From Sphingobium psychrophilum (GTDB taxonomy: Bacteria > Pseudomonadota > Alphaproteobacteria > Sphingomonadales > Sphingomonadaceae): a DNA stretch of 64,000 nucleotides. Position numbers and translations under genes: made by a program. The stretch lies in assembly GCF_012927105.1 (NCBI RefSeq), contig NZ_JABBFV010000017.1:25677-89676 (forward strand), in the 5' to 3' direction. Below, one piece after another: positions 33,463 to 42,734 of this stretch; the stretch's first letter is position 1, and the number at the start of each line of letters is the position of its first letter. Under the pieces are notes generated by a model. It saw only the letters and a program-made list of their open reading frames with translations. It did not search any database and was not told the DNA's origin.

Positions 33463-34090
33463 CTAGGCGGCGTGGACAAATTCCGGGCGTCAATATTGGG
33501 TGAGCATCAGAGACCCCAGATCGTGCCGCTGATGATGACGCTTAGAACGATATAGATAAAAAGAAGCAGTAGACCCGCGTAGAGGGTGCCTGTCAGCCAG
33601 AACCATCGTGGTGCAGCATCGCGCATTTCTGATCGGCCATACGCGGACGGCATGCGGCCGGTTGCGAGGCCCACGTAGAGCAGCCATCCGACAATCTGCG
33701 GGATGAACAGAAACGCCGTGCCACCTACCAGTGCGCGCCAGTCTTTCGATGTCGAGCCAATGACAAGCCAAGGGATTGCGGCAACGCCGCACATCCCCGC
33801 CATGAGCGCCAGCCGCTGCCTCGTTCTCCAACCCCACCAGATCATCACGAAGGTATCGCATTCCGGTCGAATGACCGCAACATCATGGATCGACGGCATG
33901 CCTCTATTGACGCCGCACGGAAGCGTTGATTCAAAGCTGCCTTTTGGAGGCAGGCTTGAGCCGGGGCGATCTCACCGAGGCGGAATGGCGCATTCTAAAG
34001 GATCTGCTGCCGATCGAGCGTAAGAACCGGGGCCGAGGCAGGCCACCGGAACAGAACCGTTCGATCATCAACGGCATACTGTGGCGACTG
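33463..34090. repeat. 628-bp direct repeat, copy 1
   Basis: Matches copy 2 at 45806-46433 in the same orientation (constant offset 12,343); no difference was found by eye or in three overlapping frames. It begins CTAGGCGGCGTGGACAAATTC, carries a minus-strand membrane-protein gene and the 5' part of an IS5-type transposase gene on the plus strand, and ends inside that transposase gene (after GTGGCGACTG). Left flanks of the two copies are unrelated. Confidence 0.92.
33507..33899 (-). CDS. Small membrane protein inside 628-bp repeat (copy 1)
   Basis: A 130-residue protein with four likely membrane segments: LALMAGMCGVAAIPWLVIG, GGTAFLFIPQIVGWLLYVGL, WFWLTGTLYAGLLLLFIYIV and the end of the same hairpin into VIISGTIWGL. 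No family is recognised. It lies divergent from the IS5-type transposase start inside the repeated unit and is duplicated at 45850-46242. It may be a passenger of the element or host sequence trapped beside it. The start is uncertain; an internal ATG at WWGWR is not favoured because the conserved frame begins earlier. Confidence 0.55.
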   Translation of the reverse strand: MPSIHDVAVIRPECDTFVMIWWGWRTRQRLALMAGMCGVAAIPWLVIGSTSKDWRALVGGTAFLFIPQIVGWLLYVGLATGRMPSAYGRSEMRDAAPRWFWLTGTLYAGLLLLFIYIVLSVIISGTIWGL

Positions 34091-34258
34091 CGGTGCGGTG
34101 CGCCGTGGCGTGACGTGCCGCCCAAATACGGAAGCTGGAACACTATCTACCGCCGGTTCCGGCGATGGAGCGAAGCCGGGATCTGGGAGACCGTGGCGGT
34201 GATGTTGGCCGAGATCATGGCCGACACCGGCCACTACAGCATCGACAGCACCACAGTC
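33956..34258 (+). pseudogene. IS5-family transposase, N-terminal fragment (copy 1)
   Basis: A TTG at 33956 has GGAGG five bases before it, then reads SRGDLTEAEWRILKDLLPI, RRFRRWSEAGIWETVAVML and YSIDSTTVR with the first catalytic Asp. This is the DUF4096 half of an IS5-type DDE transposase. At about 34259 it is joined head to head to a different IS5 fragment on the minus strand, so the D-E remainder is missing. Confidence 0.75.
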
Positions 34259-34261
34259 CGC

Positions 34262-34468
34262 CTGCCAGGGCAGAAAGTCGTTCGGCAGCATCCGACAACC
34301 ACCGCCCATGCGGGCCAGATAGCGCAGCGCGTCGAGTACATCGCGCAGGTCGGTCTTCGGCTTGCGTCCACGCTTCGGCGTCGCCCGTAAGAAGGGCTGG
34401 ATGAACTGCCATTCCTCATCCGTCAGATCCGTCCGGCAACGCTTCGCTCTCTTCTTAAATCCAGCCAT
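34262..34468 (-). pseudogene. Second IS5-family transposase fragment (N-terminus)
   Basis: Minus-strand frame from ATG 34468: MAGFKKRAKRCRTDLTDEEW, FLRATPKRGRKPKTDLRDVL and GCRMLPNDFLPWQ, the N-terminal domain of an IS5-group transposase distinct from the adjoining fragment. It ends at the junction near 34260. Only about 69 residues survive. Confidence 0.7.
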
Positions 34469-34971
34469 CCGGCCCCGGCTCGCTCGGGTTCACATCGCAA
34501 GCTCGAATCAGAGCAGAGTCAAGGCCTCAACCCATTCCAAACGGTTTCTAAGCGATCTCAGTCTCTGGATGGTTACGGCGGCACGTTCGAGCTCAAGGTC
34601 CGTTCACGCGCCCATGTAGCGCACGATGTGCTGCGGGGTGCAAAACGCAAGTTCATAGCGCTCGACGTGCCGCACTGCAGCTCACCAAGGGTCCACTACT
34701 TCGTCTCTGGTTGCCGCGTGCGCCGCCAAGGGCCGGGTGTACGAGCGCGAACTCGACGACCTTCTACGGAAAGATGGTGAAGTACCATCGTGGTGCCCTC
34801 AATCGCCGCCCGACAGGTGTATAGAATCTGCAACAGCAAATGGCCGATTTTTGACGCCTATCGAAAGAGGGGCGGCAAGATCGGCCCACTCACACAGTGG
34901 CAGCCACGCAGGACCGGCTGTCGCGCCATCGCGATCAGGTCGTTCTGGCAAAGTCTTGGGAGAATCAAAAT
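34469..34971. other. Non-coding stretch before TonB-dependent receptor
   Basis: No gene is recognised in these 503 bp. The distal part must hold the promoter of the receptor gene; no clear operator or riboswitch-like structure was seen. Short frames have no recognisable content and may be IS debris. Confidence 0.4.
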
Positions 34972-37410
34972 ATGTCGACTTGTTTGCGCCTATTAGCGCT
35001 CACCACCACCGCCCTTGTCGCCGCTTCTCCAGCGTTCGCGCAAGATGCAACCGATCCTGTGAGCCCAGCCCCCCCCGTCGCATCACCTGCGGCGAACGCG
35101 GTCGAGGCGGGAAGCGACATTGTCGTGACGGCTCGCCGTCGCGAGGAGCGGTTGCAGGACGTGCCGGTGGCGGTATCTGCATTTTCCGGTGCCGCGTTGG
35201 AGCGCGCTAGCGTCCAGACGCTCGCTGATATTCGTACGATCACGCCGGGCCTGACCTTCAGCTCAGAAGGCGGAAAGGATAACACCGCGCTCACGCTGCG
35301 TGGTCTTGGACAGATCCCCACCGGCGAGGTAACGCCGAGTGTGGTGACCTATTTCGCCAACGTGCCGCTGCCTGCTATCGGTTCGAACATCCCGACTTAC
35401 GACATCGGCACCATTCAGGTCCTTAAGGGTCCGCAGGGCACGCTGTTCGGCCGGAACACGCTCGGCGGTGCGGTCCTGATCGGGCCCGAGTCGCCGAATT
35501 TTGAGTTCGGCGGCTATATTTCGGGCACCTACGGCAACTATGACTATCGCGAGGTGCAGGGCGCACTCAACGTGCCCATCATCGACGATAAGGCGGCGCT
35601 CCGCGTCGCGGGACAGGTCCGCCGCCGGGATCCGCTGATCCGTTCGATCAATGGCGGTGACGGCTTCAACGACGTTCATCAGGACAGCTTCCGCGTGTCT
35701 TTGCTCCTGACGCCGACCGACTGGCTCAAGAGCACCACCGTCTATGACTACTTTAAGGCGGACGAAGCCGGCTCGGGTTACTACCTCCTGCGCCAGAACT
35801 TCAGCTTCACCGATTTGTTCGCAGCGCAGCTGGGGCCGGTCGCGGGCGGTATCGTAGGCGGTTCGCTCGACAGCCAGGTGGCCGGCTATCTGGCTCAGCA
35901 AAGAAACAACTTCTACGGTTCGTTCAGTGACAGCGCGGGCAACGGCTTTGCGCGCCGCAAGAGCCAGGGCATCAGCAACGATACCTCGGCAGAATTCGGC
36001 GCTTTCACAGTCCGCAACATCTTCGGCTATCGCACCAACAAGAGCGATCAGCTGGTCAACACTGCGGCGCTCGGTCCAACGACGCTGCCGGGCGTTATCT
36101 TCGGTAGCCCCACCGACGTGCCGTTCACGATTTTCCACGCGAGCGCGCTAATCCAGCGTCAGTACATCACGAACGAGTTACAGTTCCTGGGCAGCTGGGA
36201 TAAGTTCAACTTCATCGCCGGAGGCTTCTACAACAACGACAAGCCTAACGGTGTATCCGGATCGACGTTCGACGCGTTCACGACACCGGGCACGCCTGCC
36301 TCTGTCGTGACCGCGCATGTCCGCAACAAGAACTATGCGCTGTTCGCTCAGGGCACCTACAAGCTTACCGATACATTGAGTGCGACCGCTGGTTTCCGGT
36401 ACAGCTGGGACAAGGTCTCGGCGTGCGGTGGTGCAGTCCCCGGTGGCGTCTACGTGAGCGACTCAGACTGCCGCGCGGTCGCGGCCAGTGGGGCGCTCGA
36501 CGGTGTGGGCGTGATCAACAACAAGGGTAAGGCGCCGAGCTGGACCCTGGGAGTCGATTGGAAGCCGAACTCCGACCTGCTCCTTTATGTCGTCAGCCGT
36601 CGCGGCTATCGCGGTGTGAACGTAAACACGCCGCTGTTCGAAACCCCGCTTACGACCGGCGGCACCGACCCGTCCTGCGGTTTCGGTAGCGGGCAATGCG
36701 TTGACCTCCGTCCCTTCCAGAAGACGAAGGAAGAGAAGCTGACCGATATCGAGTTTGGTGAAAAGCTCGATTTCCGGGTCGCTGGTGCACGCGGCCGGAT
36801 CAACACCGCGTTCTTCTACAGCAAGTACAAGGGCGCTCTGCAGTTCCTCAACGCGCAGACGATCGTCCCGGCGACCGCACCCGACAACCCCACCAACGCG
36901 TCGTTCGGCGTCAACGCCGCCGATCTCACGATCTATGGCGCTGAGATCGAGGCTGCGGTGAGCCCCTCGCCCAACCTGACGATCTCGTTCAACGGGGCCT
37001 ACACGCACGTGAAGGTCGACAAGGTGACCCTGCCGAACATTCCGGGTATCGCGTTCGACGAGGGCACCGTGAACAAGTACGCGCCGAGCTTCTCGGGCAC
37101 CATGAGCGCCAGCTGGACGCTTCCGTTCAAGCCTGCGGACGGCAACCTCACTGTGAACGCCGACGTGTTCACGACTGCGGACTTCGGCGGTCAGTACGGA
37201 GAAAAGCTTCCCGGCTACGACCTCGTCAACGCGCGGGTCGACTGGAAGGGCATCGCAAGCAGCGGGCTTGACCTTGCCTTCTTCGTACGCAACCTCACCA
37301 AGGCACGTTATTTCGCAGCACCCGACGTGTTGCTGCGAAGCTTCCCTGTGAACTCGGTGGCAGTTGGTGATCCGCGCACGTATGGCGTTTCTGCCAGTTA
37401 CAGGTTCTGA
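34972..37410 (+). CDS. TonB-dependent receptor (accessory island)
   Basis: An 812-residue outer-membrane receptor from the ATG at 34972 (GGGAGA nearby). Signal peptide LLALTTTALVAASPAFAQ; TonB box-like SDIVVTARRREERLQDVPV; plug with DNTALTLRGLGQIPTGEV, LKGPQGTLFGRNTLGGAV; beta-barrel ending VSASYRF. No STN domain, so it imports without FecR signalling. The plug type (ERLQDVPV...LKGPQGTLFGRN) is common in sphingomonad receptors for hydrophobic organic substrates; the ligand cannot be read from sequence. It stands alone, followed by a strong terminator, and lies in the same island as a P450 and hydrolases. Confidence 0.9.
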   Translation: MSTCLRLLALTTTALVAASPAFAQDATDPVSPAPPVASPAANAVEAGSDIVVTARRREERLQDVPVAVSAFSGAALERASVQTLADIRTITPGLTFSSEGGKDNTALTLRGLGQIPTGEVTPSVVTYFANVPLPAIGSNIPTYDIGTIQVLKGPQGTLFGRNTLGGAVLIGPESPNFEFGGYISGTYGNYDYREVQGALNVPIIDDKAALRVAGQVRRRDPLIRSINGGDGFNDVHQDSFRVSLLLTPTDWLKSTTVYDYFKADEAGSGYYLLRQNFSFTDLFAAQLGPVAGGIVGGSLDSQVAGYLAQQRNNFYGSFSDSAGNGFARRKSQGISNDTSAEFGAFTVRNIFGYRTNKSDQLVNTAALGPTTLPGVIFGSPTDVPFTIFHASALIQRQYITNELQFLGSWDKFNFIAGGFYNNDKPNGVSGSTFDAFTTPGTPASVVTAHVRNKNYALFAQGTYKLTDTLSATAGFRYSWDKVSACGGAVPGGVYVSDSDCRAVAASGALDGVGVINNKGKAPSWTLGVDWKPNSDLLLYVVSRRGYRGVNVNTPLFETPLTTGGTDPSCGFGSGQCVDLRPFQKTKEEKLTDIEFGEKLDFRVAGARGRINTAFFYSKYKGALQFLNAQTIVPATAPDNPTNASFGVNAADLTIYGAEIEAAVSPSPNLTISFNGAYTHVKVDKVTLPNIPGIAFDEGTVNKYAPSFSGTMSASWTLPFKPADGNLTVNADVFTTADFGGQYGEKLPGYDLVNARVDWKGIASSGLDLAFFVRNLTKARYFAAPDVLLRSFPVNSVAVGDPRTYGVSASYRF

Positions 37411-37433
37411 TCACCAGCAGCATCTCTAACCAG

Positions 37434-37470
37434 GTGCCAGGGGAGCTGCGGCTACCCTGGCACGATTTTT
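37434..37470 (+). terminator. Intrinsic terminator after receptor gene
   Basis: Perfect 9-bp stem GTGCCAGGG (37434-37442) and CCCTGGCAC (37455-37463), 12-base loop, followed by GATTTTTAG. It lies 24 bp after the receptor stop codon. Confidence 0.85.
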
Positions 37471-37599
37471 AGGGGACGCTGTATATCCTGCCAGGCACCG
37501 TGAAGTGTTGCGCTACCATACCGTCGAGCAGGACCGCTCAACAGTCTGGAGCTTCCCCGGGTTAGAGTAGCAGTCTCTGCAGGTGCTTGGCCGGTTGTA

Positions 37600-37935
37600 G
37601 TACCAACGCGCGCTGAGGCTGACTCACGCTGCGGACTCCGATTTCAATGACATCTGGACGTCGCGAAAATCCGAAATCGCATACGAGGACCTGGAGCATA
37701 TCGGGCGTCTCTACGACATCGAGCGCGAGATCGCGGGCCAACCTGCCGATATCCGCCAGCCGGTCCGCCAGGAGCTGAGCCGACCCAAGCAGGAGGCTCT
37801 CCATACCTGGGCGAAGCGACTCACCCGCATCTCGGCCAAAGGGGGGCTTGGCGCAGGCCTTCGTTACGCCCTGGGCCGCTGGCACGCTTTCAACCTGTTT
37901 CTCGACGATGGGCGTCGTCGACAACAACGCCGCCT
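37600..37935 (+). pseudogene. IS66-family transposase remnant
   Basis: Plus-strand frame with IS66 TnpC signatures: EHIGRLYDIEREIAGQPADI, RQPVRQELSRPKQEALHTWA, and GLRYALGRWHAFNLFLDDGR. The next block should read VVDNNAAER; it appears only in another frame (GTCGACAACAACGCCGCC then TAG), so a frameshift is present. N- and C-terminal parts are absent; the ISL3 element follows at 37981. Confidence 0.75.
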
Positions 37936-37980
37936 AGCGGGAAGTCAGGCCCATATGCCTGGGCTGTGGATCGGCGTGGA

Positions 37981-39669
37981 AAAAGGGGTCTGACTCAAAT
38001 TCCGTGCACTTCGTATCATGCTGGCGCCATGACCCTTGCCTTGAGCAGGTCGATTTTAGCGCGCCCGAACATCTGGCGTTTGATCGCCTTGAGGCGGTTT
38101 ATTTTTCCCTCGACCTGACCACTGGACCATGGCGTGGCGATTGCGGCGGCGATGGCGTCCTTGTCCGCCTCGACGCCGGCGGCGAAGGCGGCGAGCTTAG
38201 TGTCTGCCGCCATGGCGATCCATGGATCGAGCCGCGCTTCGTCCTTCGAGCGCATCATGGCATGGAAGCGATCGAGGGCCTCACGTGCGGTGATCAGCGC
38301 GGGTACGGCCTTTTCGATCACCGCGTTGATCAAGGCGGTTTGCGCAGAACCGGTCTCGCGTTCGATGGTCATGCTGCGCGCAATGGTCCGCGCGCTCAGC
38401 CCAGCGCCACCAGAGTGGCCGAGTTTCTCATCGCGACGGCGGCGCGTGGCCCATTCGCTGACAACCCGCAGGGAGCCGGCAAAACCGGATGCCTTCAGCC
38501 GACGCCAAAGTTCCGCGCCGATCCGGCACCCCGCGTTCCACTCGGCCTCGAGTGTCAGCGACCAAGCGTCGAGCGAACTCTCGCGGCTGCGGAACGTATC
38601 GTGCCGCTGGCCGCGCAGAACCTTCCGGATCGTCTGGCGCGAAACGCCGGTCGCGCGCGACATGGCCTTGATCGGGATGCCTTGCGCGGCCAGATCGATG
38701 ATCTGACGATTGAGCGCCTCACGCAATTGCGCACCATCCCACTGGATGCGCTCGGCGCGGGTCAAGGTTGCGGGATCAACCGGGCCAGTGGGCGCCAATG
38801 CCCGACGTAGGCAGGGCATCTCCGAGCGCACTGCGGCGAGAAACGCCGCCGAGGCATTCTCGAACAGGTGCCAGCGGTCGGCCACCTGCCGCGCCTGCGG
38901 CGCCGCTTCGCTGGCTGCGGCACCATACCCCGGGCCTCGGTCACGGCAGATGATCTCGACCTGCGGGTTCTGGCGCAGCCACGCGATTACAGTATCGCGC
39001 TGGCGATCGGGCAGCAGGTCGATGACCTGACGGCGCTCGAGATCCACGACGATGCTGCCGTAGCTGTGGCCGCGGCGCCAGGCGAAGTCATCGATGCCGA
39101 CCACCCGCGCGGGCGGCGGCAGTTCGGCGGCAGGATCACCACGCCGTAGGACACGCAGCATCGTGTCGCGCGACCACGGCGCCGCTAGTCGCGCCATCAT
39201 CCGCGCCCCGGGCCGACCGCCTAGCGCCACCGCGACTGCCCGTACCAAGGCGTCGCAGCGGCCCACCCTGCGGCCATATCGACGGCCAACCGGCGGCGCC
39301 AAAGGTTCGCTGAACGTGCGTCGTTGGCAAGACGTGTGCGTGCATCGAAACCGACGGACTGACAGCCGAAGCCGAACCGTGCTGCCGCTGACCGGCAAAT
39401 CCGAGAGCGTGCGGTCGTATCGGCTGTGGAGGGATGTCGATGGGTTAGCGCAGTCCGGGCACATCGCTCCAGCAGATGCTAAGCGCCCCGAAACCTCGAC
39501 AGTTCCGTCCACGACAGCCCTGCTCTCCACAATCAAACCGGGTAGCGTCAGGCTGCTGTCCCATGCTTTCACGGCCATTGACCCGTACTCCTCGCTTTCC
39601 GTGAGCTGGAGTTCGCGGCTACCCTTCGGATTTGTCAAATCTGCACGGAATTTGAGTCAGACCCCTTTT
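37981..39669 (-). mobile_element. ISL3-family insertion sequence (complete)
   Basis: Bounded by a perfect 28-bp inverted repeat: AAAAGGGGTCTGACTC... at 37981-38008 and its complement at 39642-39669. It carries one transposase gene on the minus strand. No clear 8-bp target duplication is seen in the immediate flanks. It interrupts or abuts the IS66 remnant on the left. Confidence 0.9.
38016..39578 (-). CDS. ISL3-family transposase
   Basis: A 520-residue protein from the ATG at 39578 (AGGAG nine bases upstream; a TTG at 39638 is the alternative). N-terminal zinc-binding domain MCPDCANPSTSLHSRYDR and RRFRCTHTSCQRRTF; DDE core with VVGIDDFAWRRGHSYGSIVV (Asp), IICRDRGPGYGAAASEAAPQ (Asp) and a C-terminal SSGQVEGKINRLKAIKRQMF (Glu). 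An inserted HTH (IPIKAMSRATGVSRQTIRKV) is typical of this ISL3 subgroup. It lies between matching terminal repeats, and no frame damage is visible; probably active. Confidence 0.92.
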   Translation of the reverse strand: MAVKAWDSSLTLPGLIVESRAVVDGTVEVSGRLASAGAMCPDCANPSTSLHSRYDRTLSDLPVSGSTVRLRLSVRRFRCTHTSCQRRTFSEPLAPPVGRRYGRRVGRCDALVRAVAVALGGRPGARMMARLAAPWSRDTMLRVLRRGDPAAELPPPARVVGIDDFAWRRGHSYGSIVVDLERRQVIDLLPDRQRDTVIAWLRQNPQVEIICRDRGPGYGAAASEAAPQARQVADRWHLFENASAAFLAAVRSEMPCLRRALAPTGPVDPATLTRAERIQWDGAQLREALNRQIIDLAAQGIPIKAMSRATGVSRQTIRKVLRGQRHDTFRSRESSLDAWSLTLEAEWNAGCRIGAELWRRLKASGFAGSLRVVSEWATRRRRDEKLGHSGGAGLSARTIARSMTIERETGSAQTALINAVIEKAVPALITAREALDRFHAMMRSKDEARLDPWIAMAADTKLAAFAAGVEADKDAIAAAIATPWSSGQVEGKINRLKAIKRQMFGRAKIDLLKARVMAPA

Positions 39670-40176
39670 TGCGCGCCGATTGACACACACGCAACGAACC
39701 ATCGTGCAATCACGTCTCTTACGCCTCTCGTTAATGCGACCGGCCGCCTATTTCCCGCGCGCAAGGTGCCGCACCCTACCGAACGATAGGCCGGGAACGA
39801 AAGGCTGCACCAATGTCCCTTTGGGGCTAAATATCGCCCGCATTCGGGGAGCAGCCATCCGTCGGCGCGGCTAGGAACAACCGCTGCAACCATCCAAGCA
39901 GATGTGGCTCGTCGGCAGTTTCGACGCGTGAAAGAGCGTGCCTGCGCCTGGTCTGCGGTCCCACGCCAAGAGCGCGTCGACTGCTCCTTGTCTTTTCGGC
40001 GAGCGTGCCGCTCCCTCGCGGTGGAGCGTCTGTGACAGGCCCCTTCAAGTCATCACGGGTGACCCACGCTGTCGATCGACTTCGACGGGTTAGGCCCACA
40101 TCCCGCCATGCGGACAAGCTATCGTATCAGGGTAGCGGCGCGCGCGTTGCCCTGGACAATGGGCATCATGGCGCAG
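39670..40176. other. Unassigned stretch between ISL3 and P450 gene
   Basis: 507 bp without a supportable gene. Short frames on both strands show no recognisable domain. The part next to 40177 should hold the end of the P450 transcript; no strong hairpin was seen. Confidence 0.4.
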
Positions 40177-41430
40177 TCAGGCATCCCACAGGACGTGCAG
40201 CGCATCCGGGCCGCGCAGCTGCAGTCCACGGATCGCCGGTTGGGGGTAGGCGGGGTCGAAGCGCAGGTTGGGCAAGTCGAGGACCATGTCGAGCGCCGCC
40301 TCCATCTCGATCCGGGCGATGTGCATGCCCATACAGATGTGCGGGCCGAAGCCGAAGGAGAGCACCGGACGCAACGGCCGCTCGAGCCAGAGCTCGTCGG
40401 GACGTTCGTAAGCTTCCGGGTCGCGGTTGGCAGCGCTGATCGAAAGAGTGACGGCGGTACCCTTGGGAATGACGGTGCCGCGTACTTCCATGTCCTTGGC
40501 GGCAATCCGGGCGAGATTGCCCGCGACCGGATCGAGCCGCATCGTCTCGGTCAGAGCCCTGGGGATCAGCTTGCGGTCGCTGCGCACCTTGTCCAGCACG
40601 TCCGGCCGTTCGAGCAGCATGATGATCATGTTGGAAAAAGTGCGGCTGGTCGTCTCCGCCGCCGCCAGCAGCAGCATGCGGACGAGATGCGTGATCTCTT
40701 CGTCGGTGAAGCGCTTGCCATCGACGTCGACCGTCTGCATGAAGCCGATCAGATCCTCATGACCCGTCGGCGTCTCGCGTCGGGCGCGAACGATCGGCAG
40801 CACATGCTCGAACAGGCGTTGTCCCGCATCCATAGCGGCCGGGTAGGTCACGGCGGCCTTGGCGGGATCGATCTGCGGCCCGCCCAGGATGCGCAGCGCC
40901 CAGCTGGCGAGCTTCATCACGGTATCCGAATCCGCAGGAAATCCGAGGACCGCGTAAACGACGCGCACTGGAAACGGCAATGAGAACTCAGGAACAAGAT
41001 CGGCCTTGCCGCGCGCACGCAAGGGCTCGAGCAGCACTTCGATATTGGGCTTGATAACGGTGTCGGTCATCCGCTTGATGACCGGCATCAGGAAGGCAGG
41101 CTGGAGCAGGCTGCGATATTTCTTGTGCTCGGCATCGTCCATGGCGGTGAGCAGGAGATTGTCCACCGCAGCGCCGAACCCGTCTGCCATCAGCGAGCTC
41201 TTCCAGTTTTCAGCATCCCTGAGGATTGCGAGCACGTCGTCATAGCGCAGCACCGTCATCACCGGCCGACCGCTGTTGGCGTAATCGGCCTGGCTGGGAA
41301 CGTGAAACTTCGCGAGCACGTCGCCCTGCATGACCGGCTCCGTCTCGCGCAATTCGGCGAGGATCGGGAAAGGATCTTTCGTCAGCGTGCCCGTGTAGGT
41401 ATCGCTTACCGCCAGGAAATCGCGATTCAT
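40177..41430 (-). CDS. Cytochrome P450
   Basis: A 417-residue soluble bacterial P450 from the ATG at 41430 (a further upstream in-frame start near VDIARDEHLEQ is possible). I-helix LLLAAAETTSRTF (oxygen-activating ETT), K-helix ETMRL (ExxR), and heme loop SFGFGPHICMGMHIAR with the cysteine ligand. It hydroxylates or epoxidises an organic substrate using external ferredoxin and reductase, neither of which is encoded nearby. An epoxide hydrolase and an alpha/beta hydrolase lie within 4 kb, and a receptor gene is in the same island, suggesting a shared degradation route (inference). Confidence 0.92.
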   Translation of the reverse strand: MNRDFLAVSDTYTGTLTKDPFPILAELRETEPVMQGDVLAKFHVPSQADYANSGRPVMTVLRYDDVLAILRDAENWKSSLMADGFGAAVDNLLLTAMDDAEHKKYRSLLQPAFLMPVIKRMTDTVIKPNIEVLLEPLRARGKADLVPEFSLPFPVRVVYAVLGFPADSDTVMKLASWALRILGGPQIDPAKAAVTYPAAMDAGQRLFEHVLPIVRARRETPTGHEDLIGFMQTVDVDGKRFTDEEITHLVRMLLLAAAETTSRTFSNMIIMLLERPDVLDKVRSDRKLIPRALTETMRLDPVAGNLARIAAKDMEVRGTVIPKGTAVTLSISAANRDPEAYERPDELWLERPLRPVLSFGFGPHICMGMHIARIEMEAALDMVLDLPNLRFDPAYPQPAIRGLQLRGPDALHVLWDA

Positions 41431-41732
41431 CTGCTCAAGGTGCTCGTCGCGCGCAATATCCACTGGCTGTCTCCGTGCCGGTTCAGTGCATGTATGCGCA
41501 CCATCGCAGCAAAGCATGAACCTGTCTTCCGGCGGGCATTGCGGCACCTGGCGGTCGCGCCGCGAGGCCCCGCAATCTCAGAGATAGCATCGCGGATATG
41601 AGCGATGGCCAATCTGGTCCCTCGCCGCCGCCCCGGCTAGCTCATGGCAAGCATTGGACATGCGAACCGAGTGGATGGCATGATGCCGGCATCGCGGGGG
41701 ACAATATCCGGCGACAAGGGAAGGACAGCCAA
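41431..41732. promoter_or_regulatory. Divergent intergenic region, P450 / receptor pseudogene
   Basis: 302 bp between oppositely directed genes; it should hold the P450 promoter. No palindrome or riboswitch-like fold stood out. Confidence 0.35.
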
Positions 41733-42700
41733 ATGCACTCTACCAAGCTGCGCAATCGCTAGCGCCTGGCTCGCCACTACGTCGCTCGCCACCGCATCGA
41801 TCTCGAGCCCCGCGGCCGCGCAAGACGCCCCCGCGCATACCTCCTCCGCCGCCGCCCCCCCCAGCGCCCGGCTGGAGAACATAGTCGCACCGCCCGTCGA
41901 CGCGAGGAGCCGCTCCAGTCCGTGCCGGTCTCGACCACGGCGCTGTCCGTCGAAGCGCTGGAGCAGAGGTCGGTCCAAGACATCAGCGATGTCGCGAACC
42001 TGGCTTCGGGGTTCCGCTTCTCGCAAGAAGGCGGCAAGAATCAGCCGACGCCATCGCTGCGACCTGGGCCAGCTGCCGATCGGCGAAGGGGTGCCAGCGA
42101 TCGTCGCATATTTCAACGACGTGCCGCTGTCCAAAGAAGGGGGCAACATCCCGACGTTCGACCTGGCGAACATCCAGGTGCTAAAAAGCCGCTGGGCACG
42201 TTTTTCGGTCGCAACACGATCGGTGGCGCGGTGCTGATCAACTCCCAGCAGCCGACCTTCGACACCGAAGGATATATCGAGGCGGGCTACGGCAGGCTAC
42301 GGCAATTTCGACTACGAACTGGAAGGCGCGATCAACGTGCCACTGGCGGCAGATGTCGCCGCATTGCGCATAGCGGCACAGTATCGAAATCGCGACGGGC
42401 GGACCAAGAACCTGACGCCCGAAAATCCGGACCTGGACGACATCAACCTGAGCTGAGCTTCCGTGCCTCGCTGCTGCTGAAGCCCACCGAGAACCAGACC
42501 AATACATGATCTTCGATTATTTCCGCGCGCGCGGAAAGGCGGGCGCGGACCTTGTGTTGCGCGACAACCCGGGCGTGTTGACCGGAATCCTAGTCGGCGG
42601 CTTTGGGCTCTCGCCCGCGCGTGCCCATGCCGCACGTGTCTACCGGCAAGGCGGCGCCGATCTTGCAGCGATGCCCAAGTTGAGGCGCATGGCTTTCCGC
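41733..42700 (+). pseudogene. TonB-dependent receptor N-terminal pseudogene
   Basis: Pieces of a receptor closely parallel to the intact one at 34972, spread over all three frames. Signal part TSLATASISSPAAAQD; TonB-box region PVSTTALSVEALEQRSVQD; SGFRFSQEGGKNQPTPSLR; in the next frame LGQLPIGEGVPAIVAYFNDV and NIPTFDLANIQVLK; then PLGTFFGRNTIGGAVLINSQ; then NFDYELEGAINVPLAADVAA; then MIFDYFRARGKAGADLVL. At least five frameshifts are needed, and the barrel after about residue 330 is missing. The gene is beyond simple repair. Confidence 0.85.
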
Positions 42701-42734
42701 ACGCGGAGGGAGCCGAGCCTGCTGGTGCGATGCG

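Noticed and set aside
33463..33493. Apparent start MTPGICPRRL shared by the IS110 fragment and the receptor C-terminal fragment
   Set aside because: These codons come from the left edge of the 628-bp repeat; both fusions are accidental.
35263..36138. 291-codon minus-strand open frame
   Set aside because: Antisense to the intact TonB-dependent receptor; no independent support.
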